A stretch of DNA of 64,000 bases, from positions 62,001 through 126,000 of the forward strand of contig CAVOSA010000020.1 in NCBI GenBank assembly GCA_963698735.1, written 5' to 3'. Both the position numbers and the translations under genes were made by a program. Source of the DNA: RPQJ01 sp963698735. Its GTDB lineage: Bacteria; Pseudomonadota; Gammaproteobacteria; Steroidobacterales; Steroidobacteraceae. The first letter of the stretch is position 1; the number at the start of each line of letters is the position of its first letter. Shown one piece after another: positions 44,684-54,134 of the stretch. The notes under the pieces are model-generated. The model was not told the origin of the DNA and made no database searches. It saw only the letters and a program-made list of their open reading frames with translations.

Positions 44684-46468
44684 TCATGGCGCACCCTGCT
44701 TTGCCAGCCACTGTTCGATTCGGGCGCGCAGCATACCGAGGGTCACCGTCCCGTGGTCGAGCACGTGATCGTGAAACGCACGGACGTCGAATTCCTTCCC
44801 GAGCGCGCGTTCCGCTTCGCGCCGCAGCCGCACGATTTCCAACTCACCCGCGCCGTACGTGACCATCTGGGCCGGCCAGATCACGATCCGGTCAACGTAC
44901 GCACCCGCCTCCTCGGGGGTCATGTTCACCTGCTTGCTCAGCGTGTACGCAATCGCCTGCTCACGCGTCCAGCCCATCGCGTGAATGCCTGGATCGACCA
45001 CCATGCCCGTCGGCAGGCCCGAGAGCATTTCCAACGTGTTGAGTTCCGACGAGTAGAGGCCCATCTCGGCCGCCAGCGTCTCGGAGTATCGCGCCCAGCC
45101 CTCACTGAACCCGGAGTTGCCGATATACCGCAGTATCGGATGTGCATTTACCCGCTCCTGGGCGAGCGCGATCTGCAGGTGGTGACCCGGATACGTCTCG
45201 TGAAAGGCAACCGACTCGACTTCTCCGCGACTCTGCTTCTCTGGCTGGAACAGGTTCACATAGTAAGTGCCGGGCAGCTTGCGGTCGTCAGAGCCCGGCA
45301 TGTAACGCGCGGTCGAGCTCTGCTCCTGGTATTCCGGTATGGGCTTGATCACGACGTCCGCCTGAGGCAGCTGGTTGAACCAGCGCGGCGCGGCAGTCCG
45401 CGCACGTCCGATGGCCGCCGTCGTGTAGGCGAGCAGCTCGGCGCGGGTCGAAAATCGGTTCGAAGAATCCGAACGCAGCCGCTTCTGAATCTCGGCCAGA
45501 TCGCTCGTGCCATAGAGCCGCTTTCCGATCTCGGCAATTCGCTGCTCGCGCATGGACACCGCTTCCTGCCCCGCCTCGAACAGCTCGCTCGGAAGGTACG
45601 GCAACGTGGTGCTGGCCCGGATCAATGCCCGATAGCACGCCTCCCCCTCGGGATTCGCCGTGACTGCAATCGCGGTTCGCGCGGCGCTGCGATAATCAGT
45701 ACGCAGGTAATCGCGATGACGGGCAATTGCCGGGTACACCTCGTCCCGCAACAGCCGCCGCCACTGCGCTGCCAGGGCCTCGTCGCCGGCCGCTCGCGCC
45801 GGTGCATAGAACGGCGAGTCCTCCGGCGCCATCGCGAGCAATCCGTCCAACTGCGCCACGACGAGGTCCACGTTGCGCTGTGGCGCGCTGTAGCCTGCAC
45901 GCAGGCCCTCCGCCAGGTTCCGGGTCTCGTTGTCGATGAACTTGGGCAAGAGCCGCCAGCGCGCCAACGCCATTGCGCGCTCTTCTTTCGTCCCGACCGG
46001 CTGCGCATCGGCCAGCTCGCCGAGCGCAATCTGCCATCCCCACACCTGGTCGACTGCCCAACTCTCGTTGCGGCACACGCGCGACTCCCGCGACGATTCC
46101 AGCTGCTCACGCAGCACTCCGTAGGTCAACGCCGCCGCCGAACCTTCCAGGTCCGCGGCATTCACCGCGGCCAGTTTCGCCAACGAGTCATCCTCCACCG
46201 CCTGCCAGGCAGCGCGGCCAGCCGCAGTGTTATCCCGCAGCCGGTCGTGCTTCGCGCCTTCGATCCGGTAGAGAGTCTCCCATTCGGGGAAGTTCTGAAA
46301 ATATGCCGCAAGGTAGGCGTCCGCGATCGCGGTCACGCGAGCTGCAGCGTCCGCGCCAGCTGCTGCACCCTTGATCGCTGGCTGAGCGTCGGCGGTAAAC
46401 CATATGAAATTACTCGCGGCCCAGGCGACGACCAGTGCTGCCGCAGAACTCTTGTTGATTCGATTCAT
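44684..46468 (-). CDS. DUF885 family secreted zinc peptidase
   Basis: A 594-residue protein with signal peptide (SAAALVVAWAASNFIWFTADA). The DUF885 signature is SVAFHETYPGHHLQIALAQE, a zinc-binding HExxPGHH site, with SEGWARYSETLAAEMGLY further on supplying a Glu ligand. The family contains periplasmic carboxypeptidase-like enzymes. ATG 46468 follows GGAGAAGAG; the open frame reaches 46483. Full length and intact. Confidence 0.85.
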   Translation of the reverse strand: MNRINKSSAAALVVAWAASNFIWFTADAQPAIKGAAAGADAAARVTAIADAYLAAYFQNFPEWETLYRIEGAKHDRLRDNTAAGRAAWQAVEDDSLAKLAAVNAADLEGSAAALTYGVLREQLESSRESRVCRNESWAVDQVWGWQIALGELADAQPVGTKEERAMALARWRLLPKFIDNETRNLAEGLRAGYSAPQRNVDLVVAQLDGLLAMAPEDSPFYAPARAAGDEALAAQWRRLLRDEVYPAIARHRDYLRTDYRSAARTAIAVTANPEGEACYRALIRASTTLPYLPSELFEAGQEAVSMREQRIAEIGKRLYGTSDLAEIQKRLRSDSSNRFSTRAELLAYTTAAIGRARTAAPRWFNQLPQADVVIKPIPEYQEQSSTARYMPGSDDRKLPGTYYVNLFQPEKQSRGEVESVAFHETYPGHHLQIALAQERVNAHPILRYIGNSGFSEGWARYSETLAAEMGLYSSELNTLEMLSGLPTGMVVDPGIHAMGWTREQAIAYTLSKQVNMTPEEAGAYVDRIVIWPAQMVTYGAGELEIVRLRREAERALGKEFDVRAFHDHVLDHGTVTLGMLRARIEQWLAKQGAP

Positions 46469-46637
46469 CGCTCTTCTCCGCATCCCGAATCGTGCTGTTG
46501 CTTATACGCGTTCTCGGCCAGTCGGCGCTTCAGCCTTACCATGACACGCTCCGTCGACTAACTGCCCGGTCATTGGCCACCGCAACTCAGGCTGTGAGCT
46601 GCTGCAGATAGCCGCATGCAATTCATTGCCTTGGAAA

Positions 46638-46678
46638 TGGTGGCCAGGGACGGAACAGAGCCTTCGACACGCGGATTT
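46638..46678 (-). other. Degenerate tRNA-Phe 3' segment
   Basis: Read on the minus strand the sequence corresponds to the 3' half of a tRNA-Phe, ending in GGCCACCA. On the plus strand, TGGTGGCCAGGGACGGAA and CGACACGCGGATTT fit the antisense of acceptor stem, T-arm and anticodon arm, with several mismatches between them. The 5' half is absent. The plus-strand translation MVARDGTEPSTRGF is the peptide commonly produced by antisense reading of this tRNA. Not a functional tRNA. Confidence 0.65.
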
Positions 46679-46697
46679 CCGAGACGATGGAGAGACC

Positions 46698-46730
46698 GGT
46701 TCGGCGCGAGCAGGCCGATGACGGGAAGGG
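46698..46730 (+). repeat. Dispersed repeat B, copy 2 (second block)
   Basis: GGTTCGGCGCGAGCAGGCCG followed by ATGACGGGAAGGG matches 39212-39246. Together with the tRNA-like block just upstream it makes the same two-block arrangement as copy 1. The 355-bp gap 46469-46823 contains nothing else recognisable. Confidence 0.5.
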
Positions 46731-46823
46731 CCTTCTCATTGGCCAAACGTGGCGTAGCCGGCCAACTCGCCCCTGCCCTTTCACCGGGGACGAGACGCCT
46801 GCGGCTGGGCCTTCACCTTGCCT

Positions 46824-47549
46824 TTACTGCGACGGCGGTGGGCCGCTCGGAACGTAGACGACTGCATCGCCTTGGTAGGCGCGCGTGTACCAGTTCGAGT
46901 CGCACTGGTAGAAGTTGACTCCGTTCGCAACCGTGATCCGGGCCTCGCAGGGGAGCGACGCCAAGGCCGTGACCTGGGTGACGTTGGTAACGTTCGTTAC
47001 CGTGGTCGTTTCGTTGTCATCGTCCGCCGCGGCGACGACCATGCCGACCGTCGCGCCGACGACCATTACTTCGGCCCAATCGTCGTCGTACCAGTCGTTG
47101 CCGTAGTAGTACCCACCGTGCCCGTCCCAGTCCTCGTAGTAGTCCTGCCGATCCTCCCGGGCGTCGTTGGCATGCTCCTGCCAGTCCTCGCGCGCCTCGT
47201 CGCGATTGTCCTGTCGATCGCCCTGGCTCTGCTTATTGTCTCCCTGGCGATCAGCGGACGAGCCCTGCTGCTTGGCGGATCGGTCCGATCCGGCCGTCGT
47301 CGATCGAGTCGGCTGGGATGCCGGCCGCTGGGCTGGGGCGGCCTGCCGAGTCGAGGGCTGCGCCGATCGCTGTGGCGCCGGGCGCGAGGACATACCGCCG
47401 CTTCGTGCGGGACTGCCGCGCGACATTCCGCCTCCGCCACGAGCACCGCCCCTGCCGGCGGCATCGGCATCTGGCCAGCCCGCCATCACCAGTCCGGCGG
47501 CGCACGCGACCGCAATGAAGACTCCGCGGAACCCAGGACGGCGGCTCAT
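46824..47549 (-). CDS. Secreted low-complexity protein, Asp/Arg/Gln- and Tyr-rich
   Basis: A 241-residue exported protein. A signal peptide (FIAVACAAGLVMAGWPDADA) is followed by Gly/Arg/Ser/Pro-rich sequence. Then comes a strongly charged imperfect repeat (DRQDNRDEAREDWQEHANDA, REDRQDYYEDWDGHGGYYYG) and finally a compact region with two Cys (SLPCEARITVANGVNFYQCD). A hydrophobic glycine-valine patch (EVMVVGATVGMVVAAA) may insert in the membrane. I do not know the function; similar proteins are found beside DUF2092 genes. ATG 47549 overlaps the stop of the DUF2092 gene (ATGA), so both are translated together. Confidence 0.75.
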   Translation of the reverse strand: MSRRPGFRGVFIAVACAAGLVMAGWPDADAAGRGGARGGGGMSRGSPARSGGMSSRPAPQRSAQPSTRQAAPAQRPASQPTRSTTAGSDRSAKQQGSSADRQGDNKQSQGDRQDNRDEAREDWQEHANDAREDRQDYYEDWDGHGGYYYGNDWYDDDWAEVMVVGATVGMVVAAADDDNETTTVTNVTNVTQVTALASLPCEARITVANGVNFYQCDSNWYTRAYQGDAVVYVPSGPPPSQ

Positions 47550-48373
47550 CGTTGCTCTCCAGTGGGCGCGGCCGGCACGTCCTTGGGCGGCCGTGGTGCG
47601 AGGTACATGATCTGCTCGGCGTTGGCCGGAGGAACGAACGCGAATGCGGCGGCGTCCAGCTGCGCCGGCACGCTCCATTCGTCGAGGTCCGCCCTGAACT
47701 GCGGTTCGCCCGGGGCATTCTTGTAGGTGATGACGACCCGGCGCGGCAGCGGCTCCGGACCCTTGGCGATCCACAACTGCATGTCGACTTCCGCAGAGCG
47801 CACGGCCACGTGGTCGGTCGGAACGTCGAACAGGCTGCACTCTTCGACGAACCTGACGGACGCGACACGCTTGTCCAGATCCTCGGGGAAGCCCGTCGTG
47901 AACATGCGCGCCAGGGGCAATGTCGCGCGCAGATCCCGCACCATGTAGACCAGCGCCTGGTCCAACGGGCCTGCTTTCTCGACGCGGGCGTAGACGTTCT
48001 CGCTGGCGTTGAACGCGGTAATCCAGCGACCGTCGAACACGACGGTTCCACGCTCGCCGTTGCTGCGCTCGACATCGACTCGCATCTTGTCCGGGCGTTG
48101 CATCAGGATCCGGCGACGCTCACCGAACTCGATGCGCTGGCCGTCCGCCTGGATCGCGTCGTAGTCGCTGCGCATGGTCACGCTGACTGCGGGTGCGCGC
48201 GCGATGAATTCAGCCATGCCGAGCAACAGCGCCCGGGCGGCCTGATCCTGCGCCGACACCTCGGGCGCGGGCGTCGGGTCAGCGGCGCGCGCCGGATCGA
48301 CGGCTACGGCGAGCGCCAGGACCGCGAGCACGGCTGCCGGCCGCGCGAGTCTGTTCAGTCTCTTGTGGATCAT
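47546..48373 (-). CDS. DUF2092 domain-containing periplasmic protein
   Basis: A 275-residue protein with signal peptide (PAAVLAVLALAVAVDPARAA). The DUF2092 pattern is seen in ALLLGMAEFIARAPAVSVTM, RILMQRPDKMRVDVERSNGE, GRWITAFNASENVYARVEKA and VEECSLFDVPTDHVAVR. The fold is related to LolA-type lipoprotein carriers, so a lipid- or lipoprotein-binding role is possible. It is the first gene of a two-gene leftward operon with the charged low-complexity protein. Confidence 0.82.
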   Translation of the reverse strand: MIHKRLNRLARPAAVLAVLALAVAVDPARAADPTPAPEVSAQDQAARALLLGMAEFIARAPAVSVTMRSDYDAIQADGQRIEFGERRRILMQRPDKMRVDVERSNGERGTVVFDGRWITAFNASENVYARVEKAGPLDQALVYMVRDLRATLPLARMFTTGFPEDLDKRVASVRFVEECSLFDVPTDHVAVRSAEVDMQLWIAKGPEPLPRRVVITYKNAPGEPQFRADLDEWSVPAQLDAAAFAFVPPANAEQIMYLAPRPPKDVPAAPTGEQR

Positions 48374-48629
48374 TGCAGCGGTCCCTCGGTATTCGCGGTC
48401 GCGCACCGCCCCGCCGGACACGGCAGCTGCGGTCGGCCGGGATGGCCCATGCACAGTGGCACTGTTACACCTGAGACGACCGCAGCGTCCATACGATGTT
48501 TCCGCGGCCGGGAACGGCCGGATCGCGGGACGGGAGGCCGCGTCCGATGGCGGAGTCGATGACGCAGGGGCAGAATCGCAGAACGTCAGTATGCTTTATC
48601 GTCGCTGTTGCGAAGAGTGACAATCGCCT

Positions 48630-48863
48630 ATGTCGCTTGCTCGCATCCGCCCCATCACGCTTGCCGATATCGAAGCTGCGCAGGCACGTATCGCCGCCAC
48701 GGTGTTGCGCACGCCGCTGGTGAGGCTCGACCTGGGACGAGGCGGGCCAGACATCCGCCTCAAGCTCGAGAACCTTCAGCCGACCAACTCCTGCAAGATC
48801 CGTGGCGCGGCAAACGCCGTGGCGATGTTGAGCGACGAAGAAAGAAAGCGCGGCGTCTGGACG
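48630..48863 (+). pseudogene. Truncated threonine/serine dehydratase (5' fragment)
   Basis: From ATG 48630 the first 78 codons (ITLADIEAAQARIAATVLRT, PLVRL, IRLKLENLQPTNSCKIRGAA, NAVAMLSDEERKRGVWT) match the start of PLP-dependent threonine ammonia-lyases, including the PLP lysine in KIRGA (Cys replaces the usual Tyr before it). Homology ends at codon T, position 48863, and the frame then enters IS-derived sequence and stops at 48923. Three quarters of the enzyme are missing. Confidence 0.8.
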
Positions 48864-48876
48864 AACAGGAGTCAGC

Positions 48877-49050
48877 ATGCCAAGCAAGCGCAAGCAGCCC
48901 TTCGGGGCGAAGCCTGTCCCTGAGTTGAACATCCCGGCGGCCCTGCTGGATCACGTGGTGAAGTGCCCGATGACCCAGGACGAGGTCGAGGCGGTCTGTC
49001 GGTCGTTGAAGAAGGCGGTCATCGAGCGCGCCATGGGGGGGGCGAGATGA
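48877..49050 (+). mobile_element. IS256-family transposase, N-terminal stub
   Basis: From ATG 48877 (AGGAG upstream) the 57-residue product contains IPAALLDHVVKCPMTQDEVE and AVCRSLKKAVIERAMGG, the N-terminal helix region of IS256-family transposases. The frame ends at TGA 49050 after a run of seven G. In another register the sequence continues GEMTC and stops, so the rest of the transposase (DDE catalytic core) is gone. It abuts the broken dehydratase without a recognisable terminal inverted repeat, so this is a decayed insertion. Confidence 0.75.
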
Positions 49051-49265
49051 CCTGTTAAGGCGCAGCTCGAAACGCTTTGGAGTTTTCGCTTGACGCCTAT
49101 AATGCGCGGCGAAGATCGCGAACCCGATGCCGGGCAAGGCGCTGCGCCATGTCCGGCTCGAGTCGCACTTCCAGGACATCAGCGACGCGGCCTCTGTTCG
49201 ATCGTCGCGGTCGTGCTGAATCCGTTGATCCAATTCCCGTTTGTCCACCCACGAAGGTAAGTGAA

Positions 49266-49769
49266 ATGAAGAAGATCTTGATCGCCCTCGCCGGCGTCGC
49301 GGCTCTTGGCGCGACCCCGATGACGTTTGCGCAGTCGGTCGGCGCCAGCGAGCTGGCCAACACGCAGGAACTCATCAAGGAGCTGCAGGCCGACAAGCGC
49401 GCCATCATGCTGAACACGCTGGCGCTCGAGCCGGACCAGCTCGCCAAGTTCACGCCGATCTACGACGAGTACCAGGCCGAGATGAAGAAGCTCTACACGG
49501 AGGCCACCAACCTGAGCAACCGGCTGTTCGTGGCCGACTACGGCGGCATGACGGACGCCGAATCCAAGGCGATCCAGAAGGAGTTCTTCAAGCTCCGCCA
49601 TGACCGCCTGTCCCTGCTGGAGAAGTACGCGGGCAAGCTCGACAAGAAGCTGCCCGAAGTGAAGGTGTTCCAGTTCGTGCAGGTCGAGAACAAGACGCAG
49701 GCGTTGCTCGACGTAGCCGCGGCGGCGTCGATCCCGATCGTGACGAAGACGCCGAACACCCTGAAGTAG
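49266..49769 (+). CDS. Small periplasmic helical protein of unknown function
   Basis: A 167-residue protein with signal peptide (MKKILIALAGVAALGATPMTFAQ). The mature part is almost wholly helical and charged (TQELIKELQADKRAIMLNTL, YDEYQAEMKKLYTEATNLSN, FFKLRHDRLSLLEKYAGKLD), reminiscent of Spy/CpxP-like periplasmic chaperones but without a clear LTxxQ motif. A possible -10 box TATAAT lies at 49098, with only a weak -35. A strong terminator follows. It stands alone, so it is probably independently expressed. Confidence 0.75.
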   Translation: MKKILIALAGVAALGATPMTFAQSVGASELANTQELIKELQADKRAIMLNTLALEPDQLAKFTPIYDEYQAEMKKLYTEATNLSNRLFVADYGGMTDAESKAIQKEFFKLRHDRLSLLEKYAGKLDKKLPEVKVFQFVQVENKTQALLDVAAAASIPIVTKTPNTLK

Positions 49770-49857
49770 CGACGAGGGCGTGATGCGCTGCCCGCGACCC
49801 GGTTCGCTCGCGGCGCCAACCACGCAGGGCGCGGCCGCTGGAGCCGCTGCCCGAACA

Positions 49858-49892
49858 GACGCCAGCCCTCGAAAGTGGGCTGGCGTCTTCTT
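49858..49892 (+). terminator. Rho-independent terminator
   Basis: GACGCCAGCCC pairs with GGGCTGGCGTC (11 bp) around an 8-base loop, followed by TTCTTTC. It lies 89 bp after the stop of the small periplasmic protein. Confidence 0.85.
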
Positions 49893-50234
49893 TCGGGACC
49901 TCGCCAGGCGCGATGCGATCCTGGCGGTCTCGGTCCTGCCGCGGAGTGTGCTCGCTGGAGATCTCTGCTCGTAGCCCCGCGTCGGCGCCATTGCGGAACA
50001 CGGCGCCTGGGCCATACACCCGGTGAGATACGCGTCTACGAGCCGTAGTCCGTCGGGAAGCTTGAGACGTTCCACAGCCCGCCCACTCCCTCGCCCACAA
50101 TTCGCCGCCACCCGACCGCTCCCGCCCGGGTATGATCGCTGCCCCGCGGTCGCCGCCGGCCCCGTGGCAACCCCTCCCTCCGCGCACCACCGCCAGACCA
50201 CGCCGCAGCCCCGCGGACTGCGACCACGAACGCC

Positions 50235-51076
50235 ATGAAAACCCCAGCAGCACTGCAACCCCTGATCGACGACGGCGTGATCGACGAAGTCCTGCTGTCA
50301 CTGAAGAGCGGCAAGGAAGCGACCGTCTACGTGGTGCGCTCGGGTGAGCAGCGCGCTGCGCCAAGGTCTACCGCAACATGGCCCAGCGCAGCTTCCAGAA
50401 GCGCGCCCAGTACCAGGAAGGGCGCAAGGTCCGTGGCAGCCGCCAGGCCCGTGCGATCAGCAAGAGCACCAGCTTCGGTCGCGCCGAACAGGAAGCCGCC
50501 TGGAAGAACGCCGAGGTCGACGCGCTCTATCAGCTCGTCGCCGCCGGCGTGCGCGTGCCGAGGCCGCACGGCTACTTCGACGGCGTCCTGATCATGGAAC
50601 TGGTGACCGACGCCGACGGCAACCCGGCGCCACGCCTGGGCGAGATCGAGCTTTCGCCCGCGACCGCCCGCGAGTACCACGGCTTCCTGATCCGGCAGGT
50701 GGTGCGCATGCTCTGCATCGGCCTCATCCACGGCGACCTCTCCGAATTCAACGTGCTGGTCGCACCCGACGGCCCGGTGATCATCGACCTGCCGCAGGCC
50801 GTCAACGCCGCCGGCAACAACGCGGCGCGGGCGATGCTCGAGCGAGACGTCAACAACCTGCGCTCCACGCTCGGTCGCTTCGCACCGGAGTTGCTCGCCA
50901 CCGAATTTGCCCGGGAAATGTGGTCGCTGTTCGAGCAGGGCGAACTGCGACCGGACAGCGAACTGACCGGCTTCTTCGCGCCCGACGACACCGTCGTCGA
51001 TCCGGACAGCGTCCTGATCGTGATCGACGACGCGCGCGAAGAAGAAATCCAGCGTCGCCTGCGCATGGTCGGCTAG
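50235..51076 (+). CDS. RIO1-type serine protein kinase (frameshifted)
   Basis: A RIO-family atypical kinase, about 280 residues when corrected. The first 38 codons from ATG 50235 (DEVLLSLKSGKEATVYVVRS) are in one frame; from about 50358 the next frame continues CAKVYRNMAQRSFQKRAQYQ EGRK. One base is missing in GAGCAGCGCGCTGCGCC. Downstream LIHGDLSEFNVLV (catalytic HGD-N) and VIIDLPQAV (metal Asp) are intact. The bacterial RIO1-like kinases are poorly characterised. Intact motifs on both sides favour a consensus error. Confidence 0.82.
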
Positions 51077-51222
51077 CCGCTGACAGCGCCTTGCGGCCGC
51101 TGCCGCGCAGCCGCATGGCCAGCAATCCGCGCACACGTAATCGTCGCGCCAAAGACGGATATTCGAACCAGCGCTCACAAACGGTTCTTGGTCAAGGCAA
51201 CGCAGTGGGCTGACGCATCGGC

Positions 51223-53182
51223 CTATTTCTTGTACGACCGCACCGCCGCGTCATCCAGTCCTACCAGGGTCAGCAGCTCCTTGAAGCGGCCCGCATGGCG
51301 GGGGTCGTCCCGGAGCACCTTCATTCGCGGGTCGTTGCGCAGAAAGATGAGGCAGTTGGAACGCTTTTCGACGGCCTCGTACAGCAAGTCGATGGCCTTC
51401 GTCCTGCTCGCTTCATCGCCCAGGGAAAGGTAGGCCGCGGCCGTTTCGTATGGGCACATGTAGATATTCGCCCGCTCGGCCTCCTCGAGCAGCGGCAGCA
51501 CCTTGTCCTTCTGGCCGGCATACCCATAGCCCTGGGCCAGCATGATCAGCGCAACGGGCGCCCGTCCCGTACAGTTCCACGCCCTTCTCCAGCAGCGCGA
51601 CGCCCTCGGCCGCGTCGCCGCGCAGGTAGGCCGCAACCCCGCCCCGCAGAAAACAAACCCGTTCTCCGGATGCTGGCGCATCTGCGTCACGCCCCAGTCC
51701 CGGGCCGCCTGCTGCTCGCCGACCATGAACAGGGCCCAGGTTCCCCAGTCGGCGAGTTCCGTGTGCAACGGATCCAGCTCGACGGCACGGGCCAGCGACG
51801 CCTTGACCTTCTCGTTCTCGCCGAGCGCGGTGTAGTAGAGCGCGAACCCGAGCTCGGTCTGCGCGAGCGTCGGATCGAGCGCCCGCGCCTTGTTCAGGTT
51901 CTGCCAGGCTTCCCGCCATTTCCAGGCCATCACCTGGGTCAGTCCGAGGGATGACAGCGCCTCTGCGGAATCCGGGTCGCGCTCGAGCACCGCGGCCAGG
52001 GACGCCTCCACCACCGGCAGCAGTTCCTGCGGCGGCTCGAAGTAGGCGAAGATCGAGCGCAGCGCATCGCTCTTGGCCTGGTAGGCGGCGATGAAATCGG
52101 GGTCCAGCGCGATCGCCTGGTCGAAGTACTCGACGGCACGATGCATGGACTCGTGCGTGAACTTCTCCATCTCGCGCCAACCCGCCGCGTACGGTTCGTA
52201 GGCCTGCGGGATGCGGGGCAGTTCGGCCAGCGCGCGCTGCTCGTCCCCGAGGATCTCCACCTTCAGCGCTCGCGCGACGGCCCGCGCGATCTCGGCGGGC
52301 GTCTCGAAGAAATCCCGGTTGTCCACGCGGACGGTGAAGGGGCTGCTCCACACGTCCAGGTCCCGACGCAGGTCGGTGAGCCGCGGCGTGATCCGCAGCG
52401 TGCCGTCGGGCGCGACGATCACCTCGCCGTCCAGCACGAACTGGAGGCCCGGCAGGCTTTCGAGGACGTGCTCGCGGGTCTTGTCGGTGCGGAAATGGAA
52501 GGCCGAGGCGTGCGGCACCGTCCTCAGGCCGGAGATCTTGCGCAGGTTGTCGACCACTTCCCGGGTCACCTGGTCCGCGAACGTCCGGTGGTATTCGGTG
52601 GCGTTGTCGGAGACGCCGAACGGCACGACCAGGAGGTAGGGGCGGTCGAGTTCGGGCGGCGCCGACGGGGCCATCAGGAATCGCGCCCCGACTAACAGGA
52701 CAGCCATCATCAGGGCGACGCCGACCAGCGGCAGGGCCAGACGCCGGGCGCCGGGGCGGCTCATCCGGACTCCCGGTCACCGGTGCCGGAGCCAGGGCTG
52801 GCGCAGGTGCAGGGGCGGGCGGCGGCCCGACGACGGCGCTGGCGGCGTCGTCCACGACCTCGATGACCGGTGCGACGAACTGGTAGCCGCGGCCACGGAC
52901 GGTCTGGATGGTTTGCTGCAGCTCGCCGCTGTCGCCGAGCGCCTTGCGCGCGCTCGCCACGTGATTACTGAGGGTGGCGTCGGAGACCTCGCGCCCGTCC
53001 CAGACCGCCTGGAACAGCTCCTCGCGCGTCAGCACCCGGTCGCGATGGCTGATCAGCTGCACGAGCAGGTCGAAGACCTTGGGCTCGACGGCGACGGGGA
53101 CGTCCCCGACGCTGATCCGGTAGCGGGCCGTATCGACGACGTAATCGCCAATCCGGAACTTCCTGCCATCCGTCGCACGCAT
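51223..53182 (-). CDS. CadC-like winged-helix/TPR membrane regulator (frameshifted)
   Basis: An N-terminal OmpR-type winged helix (RIGDYVVDTARYRISVGDVP, VFDLLVQLISHRDRVLTREE, TVRGRGYQFVAPV) is followed by a Pro/Ala linker, a transmembrane helix (LPLVGVALMMAVLLVGARF), a TolB-like segment and TPRs. Helix and TPRs are in a different frame from the winged helix; the shift lies near 52740-52779. Two further compensating shifts occur at about 51637-51646 and 51552-51565, where the other frame restores VAAYLRGDAAEGVALLEKGV. The start is ATG 53182 behind AGAAGGG. Two separate proteins are possible, but the architecture is normally one chain. Confidence 0.75.
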
Positions 53183-53309
53183 TCGATGCCCTTCTGATGG
53201 CAATGGTTACCGAATCATTAGCAAGACATTAGCGTCCGGCCATGCAGGCACCCCGCTCCACTTCGACAATACCGGCGCCTCGATCAAACAGCAACGCAGG
53301 GAGAAAGCC

Positions 53310-54104
53310 ATGCCCACACCGTTGGAGATCCTTCTCGACCCCGTCTCGCTGGCCGTGCTGGCCATCTATGGCGCGCTGATCCTCGTGGAGGCCCTGTTTC
53401 CGGCCCGCGCGTTGCCCCGGATCCCGGGCTGGCACGCCCGGGCCCTGGCCGTGTTCGTCGTCTACTTCTTCCTCTCGTCCTACCTGCCGCTTCTGTGGGC
53501 CGACGCTGTGGCCCCGTTCCGGCTGGTCGACCTGGAGTCCGTGCACCCGCTGGTCGGGGCGGCGGTCGGGGTCCTGGTCTTCGAGTTCCTGGTGTACGTC
53601 TGGCACCGCGCGATGCACAAGCATCACTGGCTGTGGCGCGCCTTCCACCAGATGCACCACAGCGCGGAACGGGTCGACAGCTTCGGGGCGTTCTACTTCA
53701 GTCCGCTCGACATCGCCGGCTTCGCGCTGCTCAGCAGCCTGGCGTTGACCGTGGTCGGCCTGCCGGCACAGTCCGTCACCTGGTACCTGTACGCGACGAT
53801 GTTCCTCGCGACGTTCCAGCACACGAACGTCCGCACGCCGCAGTGGCTCGGCTACATCGTGCAGCGTCCCGAGAGCCACAGCGTGCATCACGGGCGCGGC
53901 ATCCATCACTACAACTTCTCGGACCTGCCGCTGTTCGACCTCATTTTCGGCACCTTCCGCAATCCGAAGGAGTTCGTCGCCGAGAGTGGATTCGAGGGCG
54001 TCTCTTCGGCGCAGATCCTGGACATGCTCGCCTGCCGTGACGTCGCGGCTGGCGACTTCGAGCAGTCCGTGCGGCCCGCCAAGCCGCGCGCGGCCCACAC
54101 GTAA
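53310..54104 (+). CDS. Sterol desaturase/fatty acid hydroxylase family protein
   Basis: A 264-residue membrane di-iron enzyme. Histidine boxes: VWHRAMHKHHWLWRAFHQMH followed by HSAE, and SHSVHHGRGIHHYNFSD. Several hydrophobic helices flank them. It is shorter and differently arranged from the 15888 paralogue and closer to the C-5 sterol desaturase/carotenoid-hydroxylase-like group. ATG 53310 follows GCAGGGAGAAAG. The region between this gene and the divergent regulator (127 bp) may carry the regulator's site. Confidence 0.87.
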   Translation: MPTPLEILLDPVSLAVLAIYGALILVEALFPARALPRIPGWHARALAVFVVYFFLSSYLPLLWADAVAPFRLVDLESVHPLVGAAVGVLVFEFLVYVWHRAMHKHHWLWRAFHQMHHSAERVDSFGAFYFSPLDIAGFALLSSLALTVVGLPAQSVTWYLYATMFLATFQHTNVRTPQWLGYIVQRPESHSVHHGRGIHHYNFSDLPLFDLIFGTFRNPKEFVAESGFEGVSSAQILDMLACRDVAAGDFEQSVRPAKPRAAHT

Positions 54105-54134
54105 TCAACACAATCACTCAGGGGACAACAAGTC

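Noticed and set aside
46616..46918. A 100-codon plus-strand ORF starting before the tRNA-like segment
   Set aside because: The peptide MVARDGTEPSTRGF is the well-known antisense translation of tRNA-Phe; not a protein-coding gene.
49090..49103. TTGACGCCTATAAT read as a complete promoter
   Set aside because: The TTGACG lies almost next to TATAAT, so spacing is impossible for -35/-10; only the -10 box is kept as a possibility.
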